From: Pseudomonas sp. dw_358
GTDB taxonomy: Bacteria > Pseudomonadota > Gammaproteobacteria > Pseudomonadales > Pseudomonadaceae
Assembly (NCBI RefSeq): GCF_018449655.1
Contig: NZ_JAAVUX010000011.1
Location: 62,001 to 126,000, forward strand
DNA: 64,000 bases
Reading direction: 5' to 3'
A model generated the notes under the pieces. It was not told where the DNA came from. It worked only from the letters and a program-made list of their open reading frames with translations, and made no database searches. The position numbers and the translations under genes are program-made. Positions 22,921-31,494 of the stretch are shown piece by piece (position 1 is the stretch's first letter; each line of letters opens with the position of its first letter).

Positions 22921-24189
22921 CTAGACTCCGTAGCGCTTGCGAGCCTCGATGGCCAGACCGGCGCCGATGCTGCCAAAGATGTTACCCTCCACATGCCGAG
23001 CGTTGGGCAACATGGCGCCAACGCTCTGGCGCAGGGCAGGAATCCCGCTCGAACCACCGGTAAAGAACACCGTGTCGACTTGCGCGACGGTGACGCCGGC
23101 ATCGGTCAGCAATTGCGTGACGCTGCCCCGTACCCGCTCCAGCAGCGCATCAATGGCGGCATCGAACAGTGCCCGGGTCAGCTCCACGCTCAGTTCCGGC
23201 TGGATGCGGTCCAGCGGCACCTGCCGGCTTTCGGCGTGGGTCAGCTGGATCTTGGTTTCTTCCACTTCCATGGCCAGCCAGTGGCCGGCACGCTGTTCGA
23301 TCAGCTTGAACAGGCGGTCGATGCCGTCAGTGTCCTGGATGTCATAGCGCATGCTGCCCAGGGCCAGTTGTGATTTCTGCGAGTACACCGAGTTGATGGT
23401 GTGCCAGGTGGCCAGGTTCATGTGGTGGCTGGTGGGCATGAAGGCACCGCTCTTCATGCGGCTGCCATAGCCGAACAAAGGCATCACGCCCTGCAGGCTC
23501 AACTGTTTGTCGAAGTCAGTCCCGCCGACGTGCACGCCGCCGGTGGCGAGGATGTCGCTCTCGCGGTCGGCGATGTCACGGCGCTCAGGGGCCAGGCGTA
23601 CCAGAGAGAAGTCCGACGTACCGCCACCGATGTCGACGATCAGCACCAGCTCCTCGCGATCCAGTGTGGACTCGTAGTCGAAGGCGGCGGCGATCGGCTC
23701 GTACTGGAAAGACACTTCCTTGAAGCCGATCTTGCGCGCCACTTCCTCCAGTGTGTCCTGTGCTTCCTGATCGGCGGCGGCATCGTCGTCGACAAAGTGC
23801 ACGGGTCGGCCGAGCACCACTTCGTCAAACGGGCGGCCAGCATTGTTTTCGGCGCGCTTTTTCAGCTCGCCGATGAACATCCCCAGCAAGTCCTTGAATG
23901 GCAGTGCCGTGCCCAGCACGCTGGTGTCATGCTTGATCAGCTTGCTGCCCAGAAGGCTCTTGAGCGAGCGCATCAGGCGCCCTTCGTAGCCTTCGAGGTA
24001 TTCGCTGAGCGCCAGGCGACCGTAGACCGGGCGGCGCTCCTCGAGGTTGAAAAACACCACGGACGGCAGGGTGATCTTGCCGTCTTCCAGCGCGATCAGC
24101 GACTCCTCGCCCGGGCGATGCCAGCCGACAGTGGAGTTGGAGGTACCGAAGTCGATGCCGCAAGCGCGGGCCGCAGATGCGTTTTTCAT
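22921..24189 (-). CDS. YegD-like Hsp70-family chaperone
   Basis: 422 residues containing only the actin-like ATPase part of an Hsp70. Phosphate loops are CGIDFGTSNSTVG and VLIVDIGGGTSDFS, the adenosine motif is FFTGGSSGIPALR, and the linking region is shorter than in DnaK. No substrate-binding domain follows, as in E. coli YegD. It diverges from a CbpA-like J-protein gene, a natural partner. A weak sigma-70-like promoter lies upstream. The function of the family is not settled. Confidence 0.88.
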   Translation of the reverse strand: MKNASAARACGIDFGTSNSTVGWHRPGEESLIALEDGKITLPSVVFFNLEERRPVYGRLALSEYLEGYEGRLMRSLKSLLGSKLIKHDTSVLGTALPFKDLLGMFIGELKKRAENNAGRPFDEVVLGRPVHFVDDDAAADQEAQDTLEEVARKIGFKEVSFQYEPIAAAFDYESTLDREELVLIVDIGGGTSDFSLVRLAPERRDIADRESDILATGGVHVGGTDFDKQLSLQGVMPLFGYGSRMKSGAFMPTSHHMNLATWHTINSVYSQKSQLALGSMRYDIQDTDGIDRLFKLIEQRAGHWLAMEVEETKIQLTHAESRQVPLDRIQPELSVELTRALFDAAIDALLERVRGSVTQLLTDAGVTVAQVDTVFFTGGSSGIPALRQSVGAMLPNARHVEGNIFGSIGAGLAIEARKRYGV

Positions 24190-24222
24190 GTGTTTCGCGG
24201 TTCTATGTAAAAACGGTCGCGC

Positions 24223-24250
24223 AGTGTATGCCAGTTGGCCGCAGAATCAA
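24223..24250 (-). promoter_or_regulatory. possible sigma-70 promoter of the Hsp70-like gene
   Basis: On the minus strand TTGATT (24250-24245) and TACACT (24228-24223) are 16 bases apart, ending about 34 bases before the start codon. Confidence 0.45.
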
Positions 24251-24263
24251 GGCCGACTGTCAC

Positions 24264-24290
24264 CTTGAAAGCGTCGGCATGATCCCCCAT
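24264..24290 (+). promoter_or_regulatory. sigma-32 (RpoH) heat-shock promoter of the CbpA-like gene
   Basis: CTTGAAA (24264-24270), 14 bases, then CCCCAT (24285-24290) followed by CT match the RpoH consensus CTTGAAA-N11-16-CCCCATnT. The predicted start of transcription is about 80 bases before ATG 24377. Confidence 0.8.
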
Positions 24291-24376
24291 CTACAGATTA
24301 AACTTGCAGCGTGCCAGCCCGTCTCAACCACTGAGGCGGGCGCAACGCACTCGCTACCCGTATTGGTGATGACTGG

Positions 24377-25315
24377 ATGGATTTCAAAGACTACTACAAG
24401 ATACTGGGCGTTGAGCCGACCGCGGACGACAAGGCCATCAAGGCCGCGTTTCGCAAGCTCGCGCGCAAATATCACCCCGATGTCAGCAAGGAAAAAGACG
24501 CCGAGAACCGTTTCAAGGAGGCCAACGAGGCCTATGAAGCGCTGAGCAACCCGGAAAAGCGCGCCGAGTACGACGAGCTGCGCAAGTACGGCCAGCACGG
24601 CCGCCCGTTCCAGGGGCCGCCGGGTTGGCAAGGGCGTGGCGGCGGCGGCGAGGAAAACGTCGACTTTTCCGATTTCTTCAGCTCGATCTTCGGTCAGGGC
24701 GGCGGTGGTCGCGGTGCTGGCAGCCCATTCGGTCGTGGTGGTCAGCGCGCTGCGCCGCGCAAGGGTCAGGACGTGGAGATGACCCTGGCGGTGTTTCTCG
24801 AAGAAACCCTCTCGGGTGAGTCCAAACAGGTCAGCTATCGCGTGCCTCATACCAGCGGTGGCGAGACCAAGACCCTTAACGTCAAGATCCCCGCCGGTGT
24901 GGCCGATGGCGAGCGCATCCGTCTCAAAGGCCAGGGTGCGCCCGGCAGTGCGGGAGGCGGTGCGGGTGATCTGTTCCTGACGATCAAGTTGGCGCCTCAT
25001 CCGCTATTCGAGGTTGAAGGCCATGATTTGATCATCCATGTGCCGCTGGCGCCTTGGGAACTGGCTTTGGGTACCAAGGTGGCGGTGCCGACGCTCACCG
25101 GACGCATCAACTTGACCATCCGTCCCGACAGCCAGAACGGCCAGCGCTTGCGGGTCAAGGGCAACGGGCTGTCCAACCGCCAAGGCGAGCGCGGCGACTT
25201 GTATGCGCAGCTCAAGGTGGTCATGCCGGGTATTGCCGACGAGGCGACTCGAGCACTGTGGGAAGGTCTCTCGCAAAAGGCCGCGTTTGACCCTCGTGCC
25301 AACTGGGGGCGCTGA
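24377..25315 (+). CDS. cbpA: CbpA-like DnaJ co-chaperone
   Basis: 312 residues. The J domain at residues 1-70 (MDFKDYYKILGVEPTADDKAIKAAFRKLARKYHPDVSKE) has the HPD motif. A Gly-rich linker (GRGGGGEENVDFSDFFSSIFGQGGGGRG) and the two beta-rich substrate-binding domains follow, with no zinc-finger Cys repeats, so it is of the class II CbpA/DjlB type. It would stimulate Hsp70 ATPase and bind misfolded protein or DNA. It is divergent from the YegD-like Hsp70 gene and is preceded by a near-consensus heat-shock promoter. Confidence 0.88.
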   Translation: MDFKDYYKILGVEPTADDKAIKAAFRKLARKYHPDVSKEKDAENRFKEANEAYEALSNPEKRAEYDELRKYGQHGRPFQGPPGWQGRGGGGEENVDFSDFFSSIFGQGGGGRGAGSPFGRGGQRAAPRKGQDVEMTLAVFLEETLSGESKQVSYRVPHTSGGETKTLNVKIPAGVADGERIRLKGQGAPGSAGGGAGDLFLTIKLAPHPLFEVEGHDLIIHVPLAPWELALGTKVAVPTLTGRINLTIRPDSQNGQRLRVKGNGLSNRQGERGDLYAQLKVVMPGIADEATRALWEGLSQKAAFDPRANWGR

Positions 25316-25362
25316 ACACCCCGACCCAAGGGGTGCAACCCCCTCAGGTTCGAGGCGGGTCT

Positions 25363-27939
25363 TCAGCGATCGACGTAGTTCGCTAATATATCCTCAAGCG
25401 TGCCCATCTCCAGTTTGATATCGCCTTTGACCAAGGCCGGTGGGGACTTGAGGACCTCGCCCAGATCCACGCTAAAGCGCGTTGGCAGCAGGCGATCAAT
25501 GTCCTTGACCCTCAGGTGCACCGAGCCGGTCAACTCGGCGACGCCCTTTACGCCCAGATGCGCACCGGCGCGTGTCTGGTCGAGCAGTGCTACCCAGCGC
25601 GACGGCACCAGCCGGGCCTGGTGGGCCTTGATCCGTTCGCTGGCGTAATAGATTCGCATCCGCTGGGCGACGGCAGGGTCGACGTGTTGCAGCCCATCCG
25701 CGCTGATGCTGGCGGCACAGTCTAACGCCCTGATCTTGATCCCCGCACGCCGGGCCTCGGTCAGCAGCCGGTAGTGACTGAAGCGGCCGACATCCAGGCG
25801 GGTGGCCTGGTTGTACAGTTCAAGCAGGCGCTTTTCCAGGGAGATGGGCATGTGCCCGGTTCGCCAATACAGGTCGATCCACTTCTGGTCCAGATCCTTG
25901 AGCAGGCCCTCGACAAACAGGGTGTCGACACCCAGGTCCTTGAGTTGTGGCATGTACTTGATCAGCAGTTTCTTGCTGGCAACGCTACCGCGTGACTCGC
26001 CAATGATCAGGCCGTACGCATCCGAATACACGGTTTCGAGAAAGCGTGCGGGTCTCATGGCGCTGCTCACCTCAGGGACTGCAGGACGCAGGGCGTACAC
26101 GCGCGGTACCAGTACATCGAGACTGTTGCGGGCCAGGCTCTGACGCAGGCGCAGCAACTCGTCGCGAGCGTCGCGAAAGACGCTGTCCAGTGGCCCGGTC
26201 AGCAGTCGGGCGGCGTCGCGTCCGGTCAGGACTTCGATCAAGGGTTCGTAGTCTGGGCGGGTTTCGTATTGGCGCAACGCGGGCGTGGAGGGTGTGGCAT
26301 CGACCTCGCGTTCCACCCCTTGCGCGGGCGGCAGTTCGATGGCCACGAACGGCACCCAGCGCCCTCGCCAGTCGCGGCTCACGGGCCAGGCGAGCGCCAT
26401 ATTATCGGTGTCCTGAGGATCAATCACGTACCAGCGATCAAGCCTGTCAACGTAGCGCACCTGCAGTACTTGGCCTTTCATGCGGATGTACTGATGACGG
26501 GCATCCAGTGTATAGACGGCTTTAGTGGTGCCGCTGCCTTCAGCGAGCCCGCTGATGTCCCGAGACACGGCATAGGCCTGGTAAGGCAAGGACTCAATGT
26601 CGACGCTCGAAGTGGTTGGCAGCTCGTGGCTCTCGAACTCCAGATCGGCGAGCCGGCCATGGTTCTTGCCCGCGCCCTTGAGCAAGGGGAGTTCTAACAG
26701 CAAGGTCACGGCATCGAGCAGGGCCTTGCGAAACGCGATCTGGCGTTCCTGGCGGTCCTTGCCGGAGATCGACCTTGCCAAATGCGAGCCGAAGCTCAGG
26801 GAGGCCGCACCTATGGTCACCAGCGCGATCAGCGGATCACCCGGCGCCAGCCCGCTGGAAAGGCGCACCAGCGCATCCAGGTCCTCCAGGAACAGTTCGC
26901 GGCGCAGCTCGTAGTTCGATTGCAGCAGCAACTCGACGTCATGGTCGAGTCGGCGGCGAACATTCCGCAACAGGAAGGTGAAGACGTCCTGGGTGATTTC
27001 CACGCTGTGTGCGTTCAGGTCTGCCTGGCCTTGGGCCCAAGGCCGCGCTTGAATCCGGTTCAGGACCTTGCCCAGCGCCTCGCGGGTTTCCTCGTCCAGC
27101 GAGTAGTCTCCAAAATGTCTGAGCAATTGCGCCCTCTGCTGCGGGTCGGCGGCTTCATGGCGGAGCCAGGTGTACATGGCCTGTTGCGAATCGAACCGTT
27201 TGAACCAGCTGGGGGGCATGTACAGCACTTCGCTGTCATCGGGGCATTTGATCCGCAGGATATCGGCCGCTTGCTCCTGGCCCAGAGTGAAACTGTAGAC
27301 CTTGGCAAAAGTGCGTTGCGTATTTTCCGTGTACAGGCTCTGCAACGTCGGAGGCAGTGCCGTGGCGCCTGAGAGCGTGTGGACAATGACTTTGAACGGA
27401 TCGATGTCCAACACACCGTCGGTATGGGCCCTCCAGGCCTGGCCGAAGAATATCGCCTTGAGCAGCGCCCGGCCGTTGAGGGTCTGTTGTTGCCAGAACA
27501 GGTCCAGCTTCTGACGATAGACGGCGCTGAAGTCGTTGCTCCAAAAATCCTGCATGATCGTCGAAGGCAGCAGGGGGACCTCGTTGGACTGATCGAAGCG
27601 CGGGCTTTTGTAGACGTGATAGAAGCCGCTGGTGCTGTCCAGGTCAATGGCGTTGATTTGGTCATTGAGGTTGAAGCGGCGCATCACCAGTTCGGTGACC
27701 GTCATGCTCCGGTCGGGTGGCCCGTAGTGTTGCCAGCCGCTGTGGCACTGGCCGTTGTTTTGCGCGTTGTCGAAGTGATTCCAGTAAATGTGATCGGGGT
27801 TCAAGTTCATCCCGGTGTGTCGCTTGAGCACGCTTTTCGCCCATTCCCGGGCCATAGCGCGTACGTCCGGAAAAGCCTGGTAGTAACGGTCGGCTATCTC
27901 GCCGATTTCTTCGAGCGTGAGGGGGTGTTGGTCTGACAT
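25363..27939 (-). CDS. large DUF6543-type toxin-like protein with C-terminal membrane-targeted effector-type domain
   Basis: 858 residues, no signal peptide. The N-terminal two-thirds resembles the pseudomonad DUF6543 proteins annotated as membrane-targeted effector-domain toxins. The last 225 residues look like the Tiki/ChaN/EreA-like domain also found in Pasteurella multocida toxin C2 (YGLIIGESRGSVASKKLLIKYM...LGVDTLFVEGLL, then IKIRALDCAAS and RWVALLDQTRAG). In the relatives I remember, the histidines of GE(S/A)H and GNSHS are conserved; here both are replaced (Arg650 and TRAG at about 789-792). A CAGGAG site precedes the start. It stands alone. The function, perhaps against insects or competitors, is inferred, and the catalytic state is doubtful. 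Confidence 0.6.
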   Translation of the reverse strand: MSDQHPLTLEEIGEIADRYYQAFPDVRAMAREWAKSVLKRHTGMNLNPDHIYWNHFDNAQNNGQCHSGWQHYGPPDRSMTVTELVMRRFNLNDQINAIDLDSTSGFYHVYKSPRFDQSNEVPLLPSTIMQDFWSNDFSAVYRQKLDLFWQQQTLNGRALLKAIFFGQAWRAHTDGVLDIDPFKVIVHTLSGATALPPTLQSLYTENTQRTFAKVYSFTLGQEQAADILRIKCPDDSEVLYMPPSWFKRFDSQQAMYTWLRHEAADPQQRAQLLRHFGDYSLDEETREALGKVLNRIQARPWAQGQADLNAHSVEITQDVFTFLLRNVRRRLDHDVELLLQSNYELRRELFLEDLDALVRLSSGLAPGDPLIALVTIGAASLSFGSHLARSISGKDRQERQIAFRKALLDAVTLLLELPLLKGAGKNHGRLADLEFESHELPTTSSVDIESLPYQAYAVSRDISGLAEGSGTTKAVYTLDARHQYIRMKGQVLQVRYVDRLDRWYVIDPQDTDNMALAWPVSRDWRGRWVPFVAIELPPAQGVEREVDATPSTPALRQYETRPDYEPLIEVLTGRDAARLLTGPLDSVFRDARDELLRLRQSLARNSLDVLVPRVYALRPAVPEVSSAMRPARFLETVYSDAYGLIIGESRGSVASKKLLIKYMPQLKDLGVDTLFVEGLLKDLDQKWIDLYWRTGHMPISLEKRLLELYNQATRLDVGRFSHYRLLTEARRAGIKIRALDCAASISADGLQHVDPAVAQRMRIYYASERIKAHQARLVPSRWVALLDQTRAGAHLGVKGVAELTGSVHLRVKDIDRLLPTRFSVDLGEVLKSPPALVKGDIKLEMGTLEDILANYVDR

Positions 27940-28026
27940 GTCTGGCTCCTGAGTAAGGGAGCCAGGACATTAGGCGGCCAGGCGCGGGTCAAGGTGGCAG
28001 TTATTTAGGCTATGGCCTGAGCGCAC

Positions 28027-29727
28027 TCAGAACAGAAAATACCGCTGGGCCATGGGCAGAATCTCTGCCGGCTCGCACCACAGCAACACGCCATCGGCCT
28101 TGACCTGGTAAGTCTGCGGATCGACCTCGATGTCGGGGAGGGCGCCGTTGTGGATCAAGTCGGTTTTTTTCACGGTACGACACCCCTTGACCACACCGAT
28201 CTGCTTTTTCAGGCCCAGATTCTGCGGCACACCGGCATCGAACGCTGCCTGGCTGATGAAGGTCAGGCTGGTGGCGTGCAGCGAACTGCCATAACTGGCG
28301 AACATCGGCCGGTAGTGGACCGGTTGCGGGGTCGGAATCGAGGCGTTGGCATCGCCCATCAGGCTCGCCGCGATAGCGCCACCCTTGAGAATCAAGGTCG
28401 GCTTGACCCCGAAAAACGCCGGGCGCCACAACACCAGATCAGCCCATTTGCCCACTTCGATGGAACCCACCTCATGGCTGATGCCGTGGGTGATGGCCGG
28501 GTTGATGGTGTACTTGGCGATGTAGCGCTTGACCCGGAAGTTGTCATTGCCCGGGCCGTCGCCTTCCAGCGGTCCGCGCTGTTTCTTCATCTTGTCGGCG
28601 GTCTGCCAGGTGCGCAGCACCACTTCGCCGACGCGGCCCATGGCCTGGCTGTCGGAGCTGAGCATGGAAAAGGCGCCCAGGTCATGGAGAATGTCCTCGG
28701 CGGCAATGGTCTCGCGACGGATGCGGCTCTCGGCAAATGCCACATCTTCGGCGATGCTCGGGTCCAGGTGATGGCATACCATCAGCATGTCCAGGTGCTC
28801 GTCGATGGTGTTGCGGGTGAACGGACGCGTGGGGTTAGTCGAGCTGGGCAGCACATTGTTGAAACCGCAGGCGCGGATAATGTCCGGCGCGTGGCCGCCA
28901 CCTGCGCCCTCGGTGTGGTAGGTGTGGATGGTGCGGCCCTTGAACGCGGCCAGGGTGGTTTCAACGAAGCCCGACTCGTTGAGGGTGTCGGTATGGATGG
29001 CCACCTGCACGTCGTACTGGTCGGCCACGCTCAGGCAGTTGTCGATGGCGGCCGGGGTAGTGCCCCAGTCTTCGTGCAGCTTGAGGCCGATGGCGCCGGC
29101 CTTGACCTGCTCGATCAGCGGCTCGGGCAGGCTTACGTTACCCTTGCCGGTGAAGCCGATGTTCATCGGGAAGCTGTCGGCGGCCTGAAGCATGCGTGCC
29201 ATGTGCCACGGGCCGGGGGTGACCGTGGTGGCATTAGTCCCCGTGGCCGGGCCGGTGCCGCCGCCAATCATGGTGGTGATGCCGCTCATCAAGGCTTCTT
29301 CGATCTGCTGGGGGCAAATGAAGTGAATGTGGGTATCGACACCGCCTGCGGTGAGGATCATGCCTTCACCGGCGATCACTTCAGTGCTGGCGCCAATGGC
29401 GATGGTGACATCAGGCTGGATATCCGGGTTGCCGGCTTTGCCGATGGCATGGATGCGGCCATCCTTGAGGCCGACGTCGGCCTTGACGATGCCCCAGTGG
29501 TCGATGATCAGCGCGTTGGTGATCAAAGTATCGACCACCTCGGCGGCCAGCAACTGGCCTTGGCCCATGCCATCACGGATCACTTTGCCGCCGCCGAATT
29601 TCACCTCTTCGCCATAGGTAGTGAAGTCTTTCTCGACCTCGATCCACAGCTCGGTGTCGGCCAGGCGCACCTTGTCGCCGACGGTGGGGCCGAACATGTC
29701 GGCGTAGGCTTGTCTGGAGATTTTCAT
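28027..29727 (-). CDS. ureC: urease alpha subunit UreC
   Basis: The nickel-containing catalytic subunit, 566 residues, which hydrolyses urea to ammonia and carbamate. Nickel ligands are in GGVDTHIHFICP (HxH), the carbamylated lysine in GAIGLKLHEDWG, further His ligands in AIHTDTLNESG and IHTYHTEGAGGGHAPDI, and the flap Cys and His in MVCHHLDP. The start at 29727 (MKISRQAYADMFGPTVGDKVRL) is the family's; a longer frame upstream is not conserved. It is the last gene of the urt-ure unit, 43 bases after ureB. Confidence 0.97.
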   Translation of the reverse strand: MKISRQAYADMFGPTVGDKVRLADTELWIEVEKDFTTYGEEVKFGGGKVIRDGMGQGQLLAAEVVDTLITNALIIDHWGIVKADVGLKDGRIHAIGKAGNPDIQPDVTIAIGASTEVIAGEGMILTAGGVDTHIHFICPQQIEEALMSGITTMIGGGTGPATGTNATTVTPGPWHMARMLQAADSFPMNIGFTGKGNVSLPEPLIEQVKAGAIGLKLHEDWGTTPAAIDNCLSVADQYDVQVAIHTDTLNESGFVETTLAAFKGRTIHTYHTEGAGGGHAPDIIRACGFNNVLPSSTNPTRPFTRNTIDEHLDMLMVCHHLDPSIAEDVAFAESRIRRETIAAEDILHDLGAFSMLSSDSQAMGRVGEVVLRTWQTADKMKKQRGPLEGDGPGNDNFRVKRYIAKYTINPAITHGISHEVGSIEVGKWADLVLWRPAFFGVKPTLILKGGAIAASLMGDANASIPTPQPVHYRPMFASYGSSLHATSLTFISQAAFDAGVPQNLGLKKQIGVVKGCRTVKKTDLIHNGALPDIEVDPQTYQVKADGVLLWCEPAEILPMAQRYFLF

Positions 29728-29770
29728 CGATTGCCCTGGAATTTGTTGGAAGTCGTTAGGACTGGCGCGT

Positions 29771-30076
29771 TCAGAGATCACCCATCACTCTGCCGGCAAA
29801 GCCGAACACCCGGCGCAGCCCGGCCAGCTCCACCAGTTCCACCTCGCGGCTTTGCCCCGGCTCGAAGCGCACGGCGGTGCCCGCCGCAATGTTCAGGCGC
29901 ATGCCGCGGGTGGGCGCACGGTCGAAGGTCAGTGCGTCATTGGTTTCAAAAAAGTGATAGTGCGAGCCGACCTGAATCGGCCGGTCGCCACTGTTGGCCA
30001 CGGTGATGGCAAGGGTCCTGCGGCCGGCGTTGAGTTCGATGTCACCGGGCTGGATCTGATATTGGCCAGGAATCAT
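29771..30076 (-). CDS. ureB: urease beta subunit UreB
   Basis: 101 residues beginning MIPGQYQIQPGDIELNAGR, with GDRPIQVGSHYHFFETN and RLNIAAGTAVRFEPGQ, all standard for UreB. It binds UreA and UreC in the urease trimer of trimers. The start overlaps the stop of the preceding GNAT gene by four bases, so translation is coupled, which argues that the two acetyltransferase genes are true operon members. Confidence 0.95.
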   Translation of the reverse strand: MIPGQYQIQPGDIELNAGRRTLAITVANSGDRPIQVGSHYHFFETNDALTFDRAPTRGMRLNIAAGTAVRFEPGQSREVELVELAGLRRVFGFAGRVMGDL

Positions 30077-30606
30077 GCGGGTTGTCCCAGAGTCTTGAAG
30101 TAAATGGCGGTCGGCTTGTAGCCGCCCTGCGCAGAGGCGCAATAGTTGGGCAGTTCACCCACCCGGTTGTAGTGCAAGGCGCGATAGAACGCTTCGGCGC
30201 CGGAGCCCGCCTCGGTGTCGAGGTACAGTAGCCCGCGCTTGTAATGGCGTGCAGCTTGCTCCAACGCTTCCATCAATTGCTGACCGAGCCCCCGGCGCCG
30301 TGCGCTGGTGTGCACCAGCAGCTTCTGCACCTCGGCCCGGTTGAGGCCGTTGGGTTTCTGGCACAAGGCGAGCTGGACACTGGCGACCACCTCTTCCTCG
30401 CGCACCACCACCCACAGCAGCAGGCTGCCATCTTCCACGGCGTGTTTCACGTCATCGAAGTAGCGTGCCGCCTGGGGCACGTCCAGGTCCGCCATGAATC
30501 CCACGCTGGCGCCGTCGGCCACGGCATCGAGCAACAGCGCGATCAGGCCAGCGCGATAGTGGGCAAAGCTCTCGGTATTGACGCGGCGCAGTTGGGCGGG
30601 ATTCAT
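30073..30606 (-). CDS. GNAT-family N-acetyltransferase in the urease operon
   Basis: 177 residues. The acetyl-CoA loop is SARRRGLGQQLMEAL (RRxGxG), preceded by VQKLLVHT and followed by LYLDTEAGSGAEAFYRALHYNRVGELPNYC, a normal GNAT domain. The stop overlaps ureB, and the start is six bases after the MddA-like gene. The substrate is unknown. I infer detoxification of an amine or amino-acid analogue by analogy with its neighbour. Confidence 0.85.
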   Translation of the reverse strand: MNPAQLRRVNTESFAHYRAGLIALLLDAVADGASVGFMADLDVPQAARYFDDVKHAVEDGSLLLWVVVREEEVVASVQLALCQKPNGLNRAEVQKLLVHTSARRRGLGQQLMEALEQAARHYKRGLLYLDTEAGSGAEAFYRALHYNRVGELPNYCASAQGGYKPTAIYFKTLGQPA

Positions 30607-30612
30607 TGCGGC

Positions 30613-31137
30613 TTACTCCTTGGAGGGTTCGGCACCGGGGTTGAGCTGCAGTTGCATGAAGGTCAGGTCGAGCCAGCGGCCGAATTTCACGCCCACCTGG
30701 GGCATCTGCCCGGTGACCACGAAACCCAGCCGCTCATGCAGGCGGATCGAAGCAGCGTTGCCACTTTCGATGGCCGCTACCATCACGTGTTTACGCGCCT
30801 CGCGGGCGCGTTCGATGAGCAGCGTCATCAACTGCGGGCCGATGCCCTGGCCGCGCTGGTCGCTGCGCACGTACACCGAGTGCTCGACGGTATAGCGGTA
30901 GCCCTCGAAGGCGCGCCAGTCGCCGAACGAGGCATAGCCCACCACGGTGCCATCGGCATCCACGGCCACCAGGATCGGGTAGCCCTGCAGATGCCGGGCA
31001 TCGAACCAGGCACGCCGGTTGGCCAGGTCCACCTGTTTCTCGTTCCAGATCGAGGTGGTGTTGAGCACCGCATCGTTGTAGATGTCGCGAATCGCGGGCA
31101 GGTCTTCAGGCTGCGCATTGCGCAATATCACACTCAT
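30613..31137 (-). CDS. MddA/Pat-like L-amino-acid N-acetyltransferase (methionine sulfoximine, phosphinothricin)
   Basis: 174 residues. MSVILRNAQPEDLPAIRDIYNDAVLNTTSIWNE is very like the pseudomonad enzyme encoded between ureA and ureB in P. aeruginosa, which acetylates methionine sulfone, methionine sulfoximine and weakly phosphinothricin. The CoA loop is RSDQRGQGIGPQLM and the active region AIESGNAASIRLHERLGF. Such glutamine-synthetase inhibitors interfere with nitrogen assimilation, which fits a nitrogen operon. It lies 9 bases after ureA. It is a paralogue of the ArsN1-type enzyme at 6983. Confidence 0.85.
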   Translation of the reverse strand: MSVILRNAQPEDLPAIRDIYNDAVLNTTSIWNEKQVDLANRRAWFDARHLQGYPILVAVDADGTVVGYASFGDWRAFEGYRYTVEHSVYVRSDQRGQGIGPQLMTLLIERAREARKHVMVAAIESGNAASIRLHERLGFVVTGQMPQVGVKFGRWLDLTFMQLQLNPGAEPSKE

Positions 31138-31146
31138 GACTACGCC

Positions 31147-31449
31147 TCAGGCGATCGGTTGGTGCACGGTGACCAGTTTGGTCCCGTCTGGGAAAGTCGC
31201 TTCCACCTGGATTTCCGGAATCATTTCCGGCACGCCTTCCATCACCTGCTCACGGCTGAGCAGGGTGGTGCCGTAGTGCATCAGTTCGGCCACGGTCTGG
31301 CCGTCGCGAGCACCTTCCAACAGGGCGGCAGAGATCAGTGCCATGGCTTCCGGGTAGTTGAGCTTCAGCCCTCGGGCCAGGCGGCGCTCGGCCACCAGGC
31401 CGGCGGTGAAAATCAGCATCTTGTCTTTTTCGCGTGGAGTCAGGTCCAT
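31147..31449 (-). CDS. ureA: urease gamma subunit UreA
   Basis: 100 residues, the exact usual length, beginning MDLTPREKDKMLIFTAGLVAERRLARGLKLNYPEA and ending TVHQPIA. It forms the base of each urease heterotrimer. It follows ureD by 45 bases and precedes the two acetyltransferase genes. Confidence 0.96.
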   Translation of the reverse strand: MDLTPREKDKMLIFTAGLVAERRLARGLKLNYPEAMALISAALLEGARDGQTVAELMHYGTTLLSREQVMEGVPEMIPEIQVEATFPDGTKLVTVHQPIA

Positions 31450-31494
31450 GGAGCTTCCAGGTCAATCGGCGGTGAATGGAAAATGAGCAAGGGG

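Noticed and set aside
28150..30006. 618-codon frame antisense to ureC and ureB
   Set aside because: Very long, but opposite two certain urease genes; it arises from GC-rich codon use.
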